From an uncultured Shewanella sp. (GTDB lineage Bacteria > Pseudomonadota > Gammaproteobacteria > Enterobacterales > Shewanellaceae): a DNA stretch of 64,000 nucleotides. Below, piece by piece: positions 1 to 8,539 of this stretch (its first letter is position 1; each line of letters begins with the position of its first letter). The stretch lies in contig NZ_CANMIO010000018.1 in assembly GCF_947497935.1 (NCBI RefSeq), positions 28,664 to 92,663 of the forward strand, in the 5' to 3' direction. The notes under the pieces were generated by a model, which worked only from the letters and a program-made list of their open reading frames with translations, was not told where the DNA came from and did no database searches. Made by a program: the position numbers and the translations under genes.

Positions 1-1107
1 GGCTTTATTTATGATAATACCCAAGCCGATGACAGCCTTAACTATTCTAAAGGCCGTGCAGACCATATTCACCCTAACGGCGATACCGTGGGTCACGTGA
101 ATATGACTGAGATCGCCAAAGCGATTCATCCAACCAATCCAACGGCTTATGGCAAACCGATCAAGCCAATTAAAGCCGTGATTAACTATAACGGTAACTT
201 TGTCTCGGTTGCACCAGATTCAAATGCTTGTCGCCTAGGGGCAATGCGTGATGATCTATTCCTAGTGGTACATGACTTCTTAATGACAGATACCGCTGAA
301 CTTGCCGATATTATCGTGCCATCAACCACGCAGTTTGAATTCCCAGACATGGGTACCGACTACAACTGCTATCACATGCAAACTTCTGAGAAAGTGATCG
401 AGCCTTTAGGTGAATCTAAAGATAACTGGATCTTCTTTAAAGAGTTAGCGGCGCATATGGGGCTAGATTATCACCCAGAGATGCGAGTCGATTACGAGCA
501 GATCCTACGCGACTTCCTCGATACTGACGAACCTGCATTTAGACACAACAACATCACCTACGAGAAGATCATCGAAGACAAATTTGTCACCGTCTACGAT
601 CAACGTCCTTACTTTGGCGATGGTAAATATAAAACGGACAGTGGCAAGATCGAGTTCTACTCGCAAATGATGAAAGACGCAGGCTACCACCCCGTTATCG
701 ACTTCGGCTTGCCTGAAGACGAGATGATCCCTGAAGAGAAGAAGCTACCATTCCGCATGCTATCTCCTGCAATTCCGCAGCGCGCTAACAGCTCCTTCTA
801 CAACGTTAAATACATCCGTAACTTCCCTGCATACTTGGCCAAGATCAATACCGAAGATGCGAAAGAGTTAGGCATTAAAAATAACGACAGAGTTAGACTC
901 AGCAACCACCGAGGTGAGGCGTTCTTCACAGCTCAGGTTTCCGGGCAAGTTGGCCGCGGTACCGTTATGGCACCGAAGAACAACTGGCGCCGCATGGATC
1001 CATACGGCAAAGCTAGCTGTACCAACAACTTAACCACCGACAAGTTAACCGATATGGGCGGCTGTTCGGCCTACCACTCGACCAATGTCGCGCTAGAAAA
1101 AGCCTAA
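1..1107 (+). CDS. Molybdopterin oxidoreductase catalytic subunit (DMSO reductase superfamily), C-terminal part, cut by window edge
   Basis: The frame is open from base 1, so the gene begins left of the window; 368 codons are visible. Seen: a region naming D/E-rich redox-enzyme features (TDTAELADIIVPS, then a conserved Phe/Asp stretch) and, in the last ~115 residues, a molybdopterin-dinucleotide binding domain (LSPAIPQRANSS onward) ending in a GGCSAYHSTNVALEKA tail. The superfamily reduces or oxidises small substrates (DMSO, polysulfide, thiosulfate, formate) at a Mo-bisMGD site, usually in the periplasm when membrane-anchored. The genes behind it encode the electron-transfer partner, a chaperone and a cytochrome b anchor, so this is the catalytic part of a respiratory complex. 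The substrate cannot be decided because the N-terminal half with the Mo ligand is missing. An internal GTG at 88 is not a believable start. Confidence 0.85.
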   Translation, partial: GFIYDNTQADDSLNYSKGRADHIHPNGDTVGHVNMTEIAKAIHPTNPTAYGKPIKPIKAVINYNGNFVSVAPDSNACRLGAMRDDLFLVVHDFLMTDTAELADIIVPSTTQFEFPDMGTDYNCYHMQTSEKVIEPLGESKDNWIFFKELAAHMGLDYHPEMRVDYEQILRDFLDTDEPAFRHNNITYEKIIEDKFVTVYDQRPYFGDGKYKTDSGKIEFYSQMMKDAGYHPVIDFGLPEDEMIPEEKKLPFRMLSPAIPQRANSSFYNVKYIRNFPAYLAKINTEDAKELGIKNNDRVRLSNHRGEAFFTAQVSGQVGRGTVMAPKNNWRRMDPYGKASCTNNLTTDKLTDMGGCSAYHSTNVALEKA

Positions 1108-1114
1108 GGAGTAA

Positions 1115-1663
1115 ATGATGACGATGAACAAAAGAGTAGGCTTTGTCTTCAGACAAGAGAACTGTGTCGGCTGTGGTGCCTGTACTGTGGCTTGCCAAAT
1201 TCACAATGAATTACCAGAAAACCACCGCTTTCGTAAAGTCGACCGCTATGAAGTAAAGCGTGATGACGGTGCCATCGATGTGTGGCTATCGCACTCTTGC
1301 ATGCATTGTGAAAACCCAGCTTGTTTAATGGTTTGCCCTGCAAAAGCCTACCACGTACGTGATGATGGCATTGTGGTGTTAGATCGTGAGAAGTGCACCG
1401 GTTGTGGTCTATGCGCCAGCGCTTGCCCTTACTCTGCTGTCAGCATTCGTGAAGACGACGGTAAGGCAGATAAGTGCAACATGTGCGTCGAGTTACTCGA
1501 TCGCGGTATGCAGCCTGCGTGCGTCCACGGTTGCCCAGTGGAGTGTATCCAAGTTGGCAACATTGACGAAGTGCTTAAGAAGCCATCTGCCAGCAAAGAG
1601 GGCATTGGTTACGGCGACTGCATCACGAAACCTAACATGGTGATTATTAAGGAACGCGCATAA
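1115..1663 (+). CDS. Four-cluster [4Fe-4S] ferredoxin subunit of molybdoenzyme (DmsB/NrfC-like)
   Basis: 182 residues with 16 cysteines in four groups: C17-C20-C23-C27, C62-C65-C70-C74, C94-C97-C100-C104 and C121-C124-C136-C140. This is the layout of DmsB/PhsB-type electron-transfer subunits, which pass electrons between a membrane quinol module and the molybdoenzyme. It starts 7 bases after the catalytic subunit stop. An AAGGAG at 1106-1111 serves it; ATGs at 1115, 1118 and 1124 are all in frame, and 1118 has the better spacing, so the true N-terminus may be one residue shorter. The stop overlaps the next start by one base. Family and role are firm; the partner substrate is not known. Confidence 0.9.
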   Translation: MMTMNKRVGFVFRQENCVGCGACTVACQIHNELPENHRFRKVDRYEVKRDDGAIDVWLSHSCMHCENPACLMVCPAKAYHVRDDGIVVLDREKCTGCGLCASACPYSAVSIREDDGKADKCNMCVELLDRGMQPACVHGCPVECIQVGNIDEVLKKPSASKEGIGYGDCITKPNMVIIKERA

Positions 1664-2253
1664 TGACAAACCAATATGGTCCGATGGCAACGGCTTACTT
1701 TGCCTTTAAATCGATGATCTTCTTTCCATCAGAAGTAGAAGCACTTAACGGATTAATCGCTTACCTAGAATCGAGCAATCCACAGAGTCCACTATTGACT
1801 GAAGCTAAGCGGTTTGTCGAAGACCCATCGGAACTGGAGTTTGACTTCAACCGCATGTGTATCGGCCCATATAAGCTGTTAGTTGCCCCCTACGAGGGCG
1901 TATACCGCAGCGGAAACCATGTCATGAACACAGATGAAACTGTCGAGGTGGCTGACTTCTATCAACAGATAGGTTTAGTCATCGACGATAAATTCAATGA
2001 ACCTGCCGATTTTATTGGTAACGAATTGGAGTTTCTTTACTGTGTGCACGCCCTTGCAAGTGAGCAACGACAAGCAGAGAACCTAGATGCCGCCAACGAA
2101 CTCGATGCCATGGCAGATGAGTTTGTTAATAAGCACCTAGGGCTATGGATTAATCCATTCTGCGAAGGCATTAAGCAGCATGCCAAGCTGGCATTCTGGC
2201 TCGAATTTGCCACTGAGTTGCAACTTTTTATCACTAAACAACTGCATGAATAG
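1663..2253 (+). CDS. TorD/DmsD-family molybdoenzyme maturation chaperone
   Basis: 196 residues, mostly helical, with the family pattern of an aromatic/Gly stretch (YEGVYRSGNHVMN), a VADFYQQIGL segment and an acidic EL-F motif (GNELEFLY). TorD-type proteins bind the Tat signal and apo-form of molybdoenzymes and help insert the cofactor before export; they are cytoplasmic. The start codon overlaps the stop of the Fe-S subunit gene (TAATG), implying translational coupling, and the AAGGA at 1649-1653 is its likely ribosome site. Its place between the Fe-S and cytochrome genes says it is dedicated to the catalytic subunit upstream. Sequence divergence from canonical TorD is considerable, so the call rests on both motif and context. 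Confidence 0.8.
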   Translation: MTNQYGPMATAYFAFKSMIFFPSEVEALNGLIAYLESSNPQSPLLTEAKRFVEDPSELEFDFNRMCIGPYKLLVAPYEGVYRSGNHVMNTDETVEVADFYQQIGLVIDDKFNEPADFIGNELEFLYCVHALASEQRQAENLDAANELDAMADEFVNKHLGLWINPFCEGIKQHAKLAFWLEFATELQLFITKQLHE

Positions 2254-2337
2254 ACTGACATCAAGCCAATCTATTACACATCAGGATCAGGCTCTCTTGC
2301 AGCATCTAATGATGCTATGCACAGGAAAGCCAAAAGA

Positions 2338-2354
2338 GGCGACCCTAAGTCGCC
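2338..2354 (+). other. Intercistronic stem-loop before cytochrome b gene
   Basis: GGCGAC and GTCGCC form a perfect 6-bp GC-rich stem around CCTAA, one base ahead of the AAAGGAG ribosome site of the next gene. There is no T-run, so it is not a normal terminator; it could mark an RNA processing or translation-control point between chaperone and cytochrome genes. The function is inference only. Confidence 0.4.
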
Positions 2355-2367
2355 AAAGGAGTTACCT

Positions 2368-3330
2368 ATGAACAGAGCAATAAAATGGTTAAGTTTTATT
2401 GTGATCAGCCTGTTTGTCTCAACGGCCGCCATGGCTGATGAAGCAAGCTTGCAGCCACAACAGTGGCAACCTATTAAGGTCGAAGCTATCGCTGGCGATA
2501 TTCCAGAGTTACGCGGCATGCCTACTGATCCTCAGTTACAGCTGCCCGCATCACTCCCTGAAGAGGCCAACGAAACCGTTTTAGGTTATTTAGCTGAGAC
2601 TGACACCATCGCGTTTTTAGTTTACGCCAGCTTATTTGCTGTCATCGCGTTGTTTATCATTTTCATCGTAGTTAATGGTATTTCACGCTTAGATGACGGC
2701 TTCTCTGGCAAGTTAATTAAGCGTTGGTCGGGTTTAAGTATCAGTGTGCACTGGCTAGGTGCCATCGCTTGTATCTTCTTAATCCTAACCGGCTTAGTAC
2801 TAGCAGGTGGCCGCCTGTACCTAGAACCAAGCATGAACCAATCTAGCTGGGCGTCACTGGTGGGGCTATCGAGCGGACTGCACGAGCTGATGGCGTTCCC
2901 ATTCATCTTAGGTTACATACTGATGATCTTAATGTGGGCACCGAAGCAAATTCCAGCCAGCTATGATCTTAAGTGGTTTGCAGTATTGGGTGGTTACCTC
3001 AACACGGGTAAGAAACATCACCCGGATGCAGGCTTTGCCAATGCCGGTGAAAAACTATGGTTCTGGGTCTTTGCCCTATTTGGCGCCCTAATGGTGATCT
3101 CTGGACTCACCATGATGTACCCAGAGACTTTCGTTGTCACCAAGAACACAGCCAATACCATGCTGTTAGTGCATATCGTATCAACCATTATCATTACCGC
3201 ATTTTCTGTCGTACACATCTTTATGGCAACCGTGATGTCAGAAGGTGGCATGTCCAACATGACCTCTGGCTATTGCGATGAAAACTGGGCTAAACAGCAC
3301 CACAACCTCTGGTTCAAAGAGCTGAAGTAA
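2368..3330 (+). CDS. Formate dehydrogenase gamma-like cytochrome b subunit (membrane anchor)
   Basis: 320 residues. A Sec signal peptide (about 1-24, ending TAAMADE) precedes a periplasmic stretch and then about five hydrophobic segments (roughly residues 65-90, 120-142, 160-182, 222-245, 255-280). Conserved pieces resemble the FdnI/FdhC gamma family (HWLGAIACIFLILTGL, LHELMAFPFILGYI, HIVSTIIITAFSVVHIF), with several His residues that could ligate two b haems and connect to the quinone pool. The start at 2368 is chosen over an in-frame ATG at 2317 because AAAGGAG sits 6 bases upstream and the resulting protein begins with a clean signal peptide. An FDH-type anchor beside a DmsB-like Fe-S subunit is a less usual pairing than a DmsC-type anchor. 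Confidence 0.85.
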   Translation: MNRAIKWLSFIVISLFVSTAAMADEASLQPQQWQPIKVEAIAGDIPELRGMPTDPQLQLPASLPEEANETVLGYLAETDTIAFLVYASLFAVIALFIIFIVVNGISRLDDGFSGKLIKRWSGLSISVHWLGAIACIFLILTGLVLAGGRLYLEPSMNQSSWASLVGLSSGLHELMAFPFILGYILMILMWAPKQIPASYDLKWFAVLGGYLNTGKKHHPDAGFANAGEKLWFWVFALFGALMVISGLTMMYPETFVVTKNTANTMLLVHIVSTIIITAFSVVHIFMATVMSEGGMSNMTSGYCDENWAKQHHNLWFKELK

Positions 3331-3355
3331 TTCACTCCAGCTAAAACTGTACCAC

Positions 3356-3385
3356 CTGCTCACCAGCCCCAAAGCTGGTGAGCAG
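3356..3385 (+). terminator. Strong stem-loop after cytochrome b gene, no T-run
   Basis: CTGCTCACCAGC and GCTGGTGAGCAG pair as a perfect 12-bp stem with a 6-base loop (CCCAAA). It lies 25 bases after the cytochrome gene stop and 88 bases before the porin start. No poly-T follows, so it may act as a partial terminator or as a 3' stabiliser that gives the porin a different expression level. Confidence 0.5.
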
Positions 3386-3473
3386 TTAACACCATCACAT
3401 TTATTCGTTCTGCACCAACTCTAGCCTTTAGAGAGGGCAACTTGCTGCAGCCGAAATATAGGGAAATACACTA

Positions 3474-4538
3474 ATGAACACATTCAAATCACTGCTGGCG
3501 ATTGCCGTTAGCCTCTGCTGCGTCAATGCCTATGCCGCTGACTCTGCCACCAATGCAGAACTTGAGGCACGTATCGCCAAACTCGAAGGCAACGCCGCAC
3601 CATCACAGTTTAAAAATAGCCAAGTGAGCCTCTATGGCTCTATTCGCCCGACATTGAGTTACCTCGACGATAGCCAAGATAAGACCTGGGATGTGCGTGA
3701 TGCACTTTCTCGGGTGGGAATTAAAGCCAGCACAGAGTTTGCAGACGGTTGGACTGCTATCGCTCAAGGCGAATGGAGTGTCGATATCGCTAACTCAGGC
3801 GACTTTGGTAAGGCACGCCAAGCCTATGCCGCTATCGCCTCACCTTATGGCCAAATCGGTATAGGTAAGCAACGCCCAGCCCAGTACACCTTGGTGGCCG
3901 AGTATGTGGATATCTTTAACCATGGCAACAGCCCTTTTGCTTACGATCATGAAAGCCCATTTTTTGTCGATAACTTTGTAACCTACCAACTTGTTACCGG
4001 TGACTTCACTTGGATGGCTGGCGCTCAATTTGATGGTGATAACGGTGATGATGCCACCGATATGGTGAACGTCGGTGTCGGCTATGACATCGAGCAACTG
4101 CATATTGGTTTAGGTTATGTCACTCAAAACACAACCGATCTGCAAGGGGTCGAAGGTGACGATAAGACCGTAGGTGGCGTCGTGGCGTATACCTTTAGTA
4201 ACGACCTGTACTTCGCCGCGAGCTATCAAGATAAACAATATAACTATGATGCTGGCAGCATGAATAAAGATCGCAGTGGTAGCACCTTAGATACAGCTTT
4301 AGCCTATCCAATCTTTGATGATTACAAAATTAAGTTAGGCTATTTCCAGTTTAAAGACGGTATCGACGATATCACCTCTGCCGACTATGATGGCTTTAAT
4401 ACCACACTGGAATGGAACCCTATCGACAACGTGCGAGTTCACCTCGAGTATCTAGACAAAAGTTATGATAATCATGATGACGACCGCTCGGTCACTATCG
4501 GCTTTAGGTACGACTTTAACCTAACTTGGCAAGGCTAG
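3474..4538 (+). CDS. Outer-membrane porin (Gram-negative porin-like) linked to the molybdoenzyme operon
   Basis: 354 residues. A signal peptide (about 1-21, VNAYAAD) is followed by a short helical/coiled stretch (AELEARIAKLEG, about 28-39) and then alternating aromatic beta strands typical of a 16-strand porin (SLYGSIRPTLSY, RVGIKASTEFADGW, QIGIGKQRPAQ). It ends in charged/aromatic strand RFDYDFNLTWQG rather than a terminal Phe. The start at 3474 has an AGGGA site upstream. It lies on the same strand as the molybdoenzyme genes with only a stem-loop between, suggesting it admits the substrate or releases the product across the outer membrane; this is inference from position. It could also be an independent general porin. 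Confidence 0.8.
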   Translation: MNTFKSLLAIAVSLCCVNAYAADSATNAELEARIAKLEGNAAPSQFKNSQVSLYGSIRPTLSYLDDSQDKTWDVRDALSRVGIKASTEFADGWTAIAQGEWSVDIANSGDFGKARQAYAAIASPYGQIGIGKQRPAQYTLVAEYVDIFNHGNSPFAYDHESPFFVDNFVTYQLVTGDFTWMAGAQFDGDNGDDATDMVNVGVGYDIEQLHIGLGYVTQNTTDLQGVEGDDKTVGGVVAYTFSNDLYFAASYQDKQYNYDAGSMNKDRSGSTLDTALAYPIFDDYKIKLGYFQFKDGIDDITSADYDGFNTTLEWNPIDNVRVHLEYLDKSYDNHDDDRSVTIGFRYDFNLTWQG

Positions 4539-4562
4539 ATTAAATTAAAATATCTATCTTAT

Positions 4563-4585
4563 CAGCCGCATATTCACTGCGGCTG
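4563..4585 (+). terminator. Probable terminator of porin gene
   Basis: CAGCCGCA and TGCGGCTG form an 8-bp stem with a 7-base loop, 25 bases after the porin stop, followed by an AT-rich but not pure T stretch. Confidence 0.5.
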
Positions 4586-4626
4586 AATTATCTAATATAG
4601 AAAGAGCTCAATGGTTAAACATCGCG

Positions 4627-4632
4627 TATAAT
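4627..4632 (+). promoter_or_regulatory. Candidate -10 element for lpxL
   Basis: A perfect TATAAT sits 41 bases before the lpxL start, downstream of the porin terminator. No good -35 hexamer is seen at 16-18 bases, so the promoter call is tentative. Confidence 0.35.
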
Positions 4633-4672
4633 CGCGCGACATTTTTCAGTATCACTAAAAGCTCAACCCCTC

Positions 4673-5602
4673 ATGAGTAAGTACACAGTCCCAACCTTTT
4701 CGCTCGCAATGTTACATCCCAAATATTGGTGTGTGTTATTAATCATTAGCGTTAGCTATCTTTGCAGCCTATTGCCCTACACGATTCAGATTCGCTTAGG
4801 CAAACTACTCGGCCGCGTCGTACTTAGCTTTATGAAACGTCGCACGCGCACAATTAAGCGTAACCTTGAGCTATGTTTTCCAGACATGCCTGACGCCGAG
4901 CGTGAAAAGTTAACCAAACAGAATATTGAAAATACCGGTTTAGCCCTGCTCGAAACGGGCATGGCTTGGTTTTGGTCCAATGAACGCATTGCTAAACACA
5001 CCACAGTGGTTGGCATGGAGCATATCGACAAGCTAAAAGCGGAAGGACGTGGCGCACTGCTTATCGCTGTGCACTCACTCAACCTTGAGCTTAGTGGTCG
5101 TGCATTTGGCCGATATACGCAAGGCATGGCGGTATATCGCCCTAACAACAACCCATGTTTTGATTACTTTCAACTGAAAGGCCGCTCTCAAGGTGGTCAT
5201 ACGCTAATCCATCGTAAGAACGTTAAGTTTATGCTCGAGTCACTCAATGATGGTGCCTTTATGTGGTACGCACCAGATCATGATTACGGTCGCCGCCGTT
5301 CTACATTTGCGCCGCTATTTGCAGTAAAAAACGCCTGTACTACAACGGGAACTAGCCTGTTAGCAGACAATACTAACTGCGCCATAGTGCCAGTGGTATT
5401 TGTACGCGATAACGATACAGGCCATTACACCTTAACCATTAAAGAGCCAATGATAGATAAGTTTCCCAAGGGTGATGAACATGCTGGGGCGTGTTTTATC
5501 AACAAGATTGTTGAAGAGTCGATTATGGCGCAACCGAGCCAGTATATGTGGTTACATAGACGCTTTAAGAACCGCCCAGAGGGTGAGGCTTCTCTATATT
5601 AA
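4673..5602 (+). CDS. lpxL: Lipid A biosynthesis lauroyl acyltransferase (LpxL/HtrB family)
   Basis: 309 residues, close to the usual ~306. An N-terminal hydrophobic anchor (about 16-38) is followed by the acyltransferase domain with the catalytic HX4E motif H134-SLNL-E139, the GMAVYRPNNNP block (~residue 148) and an Arg-rich WLHRRFKNRP C-terminus. The enzyme transfers a secondary acyl chain to Kdo2-lipid IVA at the inner membrane. The motif context HSLNLELSGRAFG matches LpxL better than LpxM, though acyl chain specificity cannot be read. It is a single gene with its own upstream TATAAT, and converges with the DUF1232 gene with only two bases between the stops. Confidence 0.88.
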   Translation: MSKYTVPTFSLAMLHPKYWCVLLIISVSYLCSLLPYTIQIRLGKLLGRVVLSFMKRRTRTIKRNLELCFPDMPDAEREKLTKQNIENTGLALLETGMAWFWSNERIAKHTTVVGMEHIDKLKAEGRGALLIAVHSLNLELSGRAFGRYTQGMAVYRPNNNPCFDYFQLKGRSQGGHTLIHRKNVKFMLESLNDGAFMWYAPDHDYGRRRSTFAPLFAVKNACTTTGTSLLADNTNCAIVPVVFVRDNDTGHYTLTIKEPMIDKFPKGDEHAGACFINKIVEESIMAQPSQYMWLHRRFKNRPEGEASLY

Positions 5603-5604
5603 TG

Positions 5605-5958
5605 CTAGTCAAACCAAGCTGTGGCCTTCTCTGCGGCTTGGTTTTTGACATTATCATCTACATACATAGATACCATCGCTAGCGCCGCAGCCAAGGCTCC
5701 GAGATCATCAGAAAATCCCATTATAGGCGTCAAATCGGGTATCGCATCGATTGGCGAAATGAAATAGGCTAGTGCACCAAAAATCACTGTTTTAGCCCAT
5801 TTAGGCGTGTCTGGACGCTTGGCCGCATAATAGAGACACAGGGCGTTATCGATCACTTCACGACCCGCTTTCTTGGCAAACAGTTTTACCTTCAGCCAAA
5901 AGCTCTCGTCACTATATTCAATATTATCGTTTGTCTGTTGCGTCATTTTCGCACCCAT
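5605..5958 (-). CDS. DUF1232 (YkvA-type) small membrane protein
   Basis: 117 residues. The middle holds the DUF1232 core: a hydrophobic segment reading FGALAYFISPIDAIPDL (about residues 60-76) with its SPIDAIPD motif, followed by a second hydrophobic helix (LGALAAALAMVSMYV). Proteins of this family are widespread and lack an assigned biochemical role. An alternative start four codons in (5946) gives MTQQTND; neither start has a convincing ribosome site. Transcription converges on lpxL. Confidence 0.75.
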   Translation of the reverse strand: MGAKMTQQTNDNIEYSDESFWLKVKLFAKKAGREVIDNALCLYYAAKRPDTPKWAKTVIFGALAYFISPIDAIPDLTPIMGFSDDLGALAAALAMVSMYVDDNVKNQAAEKATAWFD

Positions 5959-5962
5959 TAAA

Positions 5963-6001
5963 AAGGGAATATTTATACCTGTCAGTATAAGATATTCCCT
6001 T
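5963..6001 (-). terminator. Terminator of the ygiQ-like gene
   Basis: AAGGGAATAT pairs with ATATTCCCTT, and inside that TTATAC pairs with GTATAA around a 6-base loop, with one bulged G. Read on the minus strand the stem is followed by TTTTT, so it ends the ygiQ-like transcript (stop at 6055) just before the DUF1232 start. Confidence 0.7.
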
Positions 6002-6054
6002 ATTTTAGTTTATTTAGCTACCGTAAGCTGCTCACAGCTTAGAGCATTGACGCT

Positions 6055-8400
6055 TTACCTTTGATGTTTTGGTGTGGTTCCCCAAGCATTCTTCTTAGGT
6101 GGGCGCTTACCAGTCGGTTTAGCCGCTGTATTGACCCCCTGACCTGATTTGTTCTGACCCGGCTTGCCTTGAGCAGCTTTATTCTGCCCGGGCTTTTTGC
6201 CAGCAGCTTTATTGCCATTCGACGTATTGTGTCCTGACTTACTCTGACCAGATTTACGATCATCAAATTGATCGCCCGAGAAACGAGTAAAGGCTTTTTT
6301 GCCTTTGCCGTCATCTTGGGAATTGAGCTTCTTCTTATTACGAATAGCTTCACGCTCTTGGCGAGATTCTGCCGGTACCAAACAGTTAGGGCCATTACCA
6401 ATCAGCTTCTCTTTGCCCATGGCAATAAGCGCTTCACGGATCAGCGGCCAACCTTCTGCGTCGTGGTAACGCAGCAAGGCTTTATGTAGCTTACGCTGAC
6501 GACCTTTCTTAGGCACTGAGACTTCTTCACTGGTATGTTTAACGTTTTTCAGCGAGTTCAGCTCAGTGTGATAAATCGTGGTCGCATTAGCCATTGGCGA
6601 TGGATAGAAGTTTTGCACTTGATCCAGCTTAAACTTCTCGCTTTTTAGCCATAACGCCAAGTTCACCATATCTTCATTAGTGGTGCCTGGGTGCGCCGAA
6701 ATAAAGTATGGGATCAGATACTGCTTCTTGCCTGCTTCCTGTGAGTACTTATCGAAAAGTTCTTTAAACTTGTCGTAAGTGCCCATACCCGGCTTCATCA
6801 TCTTATTCAGCGGGCCTTCTTCGGTATGCTCTGGAGCAATCTTCAGATAACCACCCACATGGTGCGTTGCCAACTCTTTCACGTAACGCGGATCTTCGGT
6901 AGCCAAGTCATAACGCACACCCGAGGCAATCAATACCTTTTTAATACCCGGTACATCACGCGCCGCGCGGTACAGATCAATTGTCGCTTGATGGTCGGTA
7001 TCTAAGTGGCCACAAATCGACGGGAATACACAAGACAGACGACGACAGGTACTCTCGGCTTTTACGCTAGTACAGCCTAAGCGATACATGTTGGCTGTAG
7101 GGCCGCCCAAGTCAGAAATCACCCCGGTAAAGCCCGGCACCTTCTCTTGAATGTCTTTAATTTCTTTAACGATAGAGTCTTGCGAACGACTCTGAATAAT
7201 ACGCCCTTCGTGTTCTGTAATAGAACAGAACGAGCAGCCGCCAAAACAGCCTCGCATGATGTTGATCGAAGTCTTAATCATGTCGTAGGCAGGGATCTTC
7301 TCTTTACCGTACGATGGATGCGGTACACGCTGATAAGCGAGATCAAACACACCATCCATTTCATCGGTATTCAGTGGCCACGCAGGTGGATTCACCCAAA
7401 TCGCACGCTCAGCATGCTTTTGAAACAGCGCTCGCGCACAACCAGGATTCTGCTCTTGGTGCAAAATACGCGATGCATGGGCATACAAATATTTATCTTC
7501 TGAGACCTTCTCATAGCTTGGCAGCAATACGTAGGTCTTCTCCCAAGGCTTAGGCCTAGCAGGCTGAACACTGACCGCCTTTGGCGCGTCATTGTCAAAA
7601 ATCTTTTCATCCGTTGGGCCCGACAGGTTTTTACAACCTACGTCATCGGCGCCATACGGGTTTGGAATAGGATCGATCTTATGTAGCTGATCGATTTTAC
7701 GCGAGTCCATGCCTTTCCATTCAGGCAGCGGCTCTTTACGGATCACTGTGGTACCACGAATATCATGCAGCTCAGATATAGGCTCACCAGCTGCCAAGCG
7801 GTGCGACAGTTCCACCAAAGGACGCTCGGCGTTGCCGTAAACCAAGATATCGGCTTTAGCGTCTAAAACCACACTGCGGCGCACTTTATCAGACCAGTAA
7901 TCATAGTGAGCAATACGGCGTAAGCTGGCCTCGATGCCGCCAATCACGACAGGAACTTGCTTAAAGGCTTCTTTACAACGCTGGGTATAAACCGTTACCG
8001 CGCGATCGGGACGCTTGCCACCGATATTTCCTGCAGTGTAGGCATCATCATGACGCATACGGCGCTCAGCCGTATAACGGTTAATCATCGAGTCCATGTT
8101 ACCAGCGGTCACACCAAAGTAGAGGTTAGGTTTACCTAACTTCATAAAGTCTTCTTTGTTTGACCAATCGGGCTGCGAAATAATACCGACTCTAAAACCC
8201 TGTGCTTCAAGCATACGGCCAATAACCGCCATACCAAAACTTGGATGATCCACGTATGCATCGCCAGTGACGATGATAATGTCGCAGCTATCCCAGCCGA
8301 GCTTTGCCATCTCTTTGCGAGACATAGGCAAAAATGGCGCAGGCCTTGTTAGCTCTGAACGATATTTTGGAAAGGTAAATAACGTGGATTCTACTTGCAT
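6055..8400 (-). CDS. ygiQ: YgiQ-family radical SAM protein
   Basis: 781 residues, of which about 1-670 follow E. coli YgiQ closely as I recall it (APFLPMSRKEM, GWDSCDII, GDAYVDHPSFG). The radical SAM cysteines are C385, C389 and C392 in GCFGGCSFCSITEHEGR, which bind a [4Fe-4S] cluster that cleaves S-adenosylmethionine. The family substrate is not established. The C-terminal ~90 residues are low complexity, rich in Lys, Gly, Gln and Asn, with a repeated PGQNK unit, and end in Lys/Pro-rich KKNAWG; this basic tail may bind nucleic acid (inference). The start at 8400 gives an N-terminus comparable to E. coli YgiQ. It appears monocistronic. Confidence 0.9.
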   Translation of the reverse strand: MQVESTLFTFPKYRSELTRPAPFLPMSRKEMAKLGWDSCDIIIVTGDAYVDHPSFGMAVIGRMLEAQGFRVGIISQPDWSNKEDFMKLGKPNLYFGVTAGNMDSMINRYTAERRMRHDDAYTAGNIGGKRPDRAVTVYTQRCKEAFKQVPVVIGGIEASLRRIAHYDYWSDKVRRSVVLDAKADILVYGNAERPLVELSHRLAAGEPISELHDIRGTTVIRKEPLPEWKGMDSRKIDQLHKIDPIPNPYGADDVGCKNLSGPTDEKIFDNDAPKAVSVQPARPKPWEKTYVLLPSYEKVSEDKYLYAHASRILHQEQNPGCARALFQKHAERAIWVNPPAWPLNTDEMDGVFDLAYQRVPHPSYGKEKIPAYDMIKTSINIMRGCFGGCSFCSITEHEGRIIQSRSQDSIVKEIKDIQEKVPGFTGVISDLGGPTANMYRLGCTSVKAESTCRRLSCVFPSICGHLDTDHQATIDLYRAARDVPGIKKVLIASGVRYDLATEDPRYVKELATHHVGGYLKIAPEHTEEGPLNKMMKPGMGTYDKFKELFDKYSQEAGKKQYLIPYFISAHPGTTNEDMVNLALWLKSEKFKLDQVQNFYPSPMANATTIYHTELNSLKNVKHTSEEVSVPKKGRQRKLHKALLRYHDAEGWPLIREALIAMGKEKLIGNGPNCLVPAESRQEREAIRNKKKLNSQDDGKGKKAFTRFSGDQFDDRKSGQSKSGHNTSNGNKAAGKKPGQNKAAQGKPGQNKSGQGVNTAAKPTGKRPPKKNAWGTTPKHQR

Positions 8401-8505
8401 GGATTAGGCAGCCTAACTGAAATACAAAAATTACGCGGATATCGCACCCCATACCACTCTCACTATGGGGACGCGGAGTATAACAGGCTACGCCTGCAAG
8501 GTGTG

Positions 8506-8539
8506 ACTAAAAAAGCATCAAATTGATGCTTTTTTTAGT
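8506..8539. terminator. Bidirectional terminator
   Basis: A nearly perfect palindrome with GCATCAA/TTGATGC stem flanked by six A on one side and seven T on the other. It lies beyond the stop of the minus-strand MAPEG gene and upstream of the ygiQ-like start, so it most likely ends the MAPEG transcript. Confidence 0.75.

Noticed and set aside
2317..2367. Longer start for the cytochrome b gene
   Set aside because: It would put a charged 17-residue prefix before the signal peptide; the ATG at 2368 has a proper AAAGGAG.
6268..6489. ORFs antisense to the ygiQ-like gene
   Set aside because: Shadow frames of a well-supported gene.
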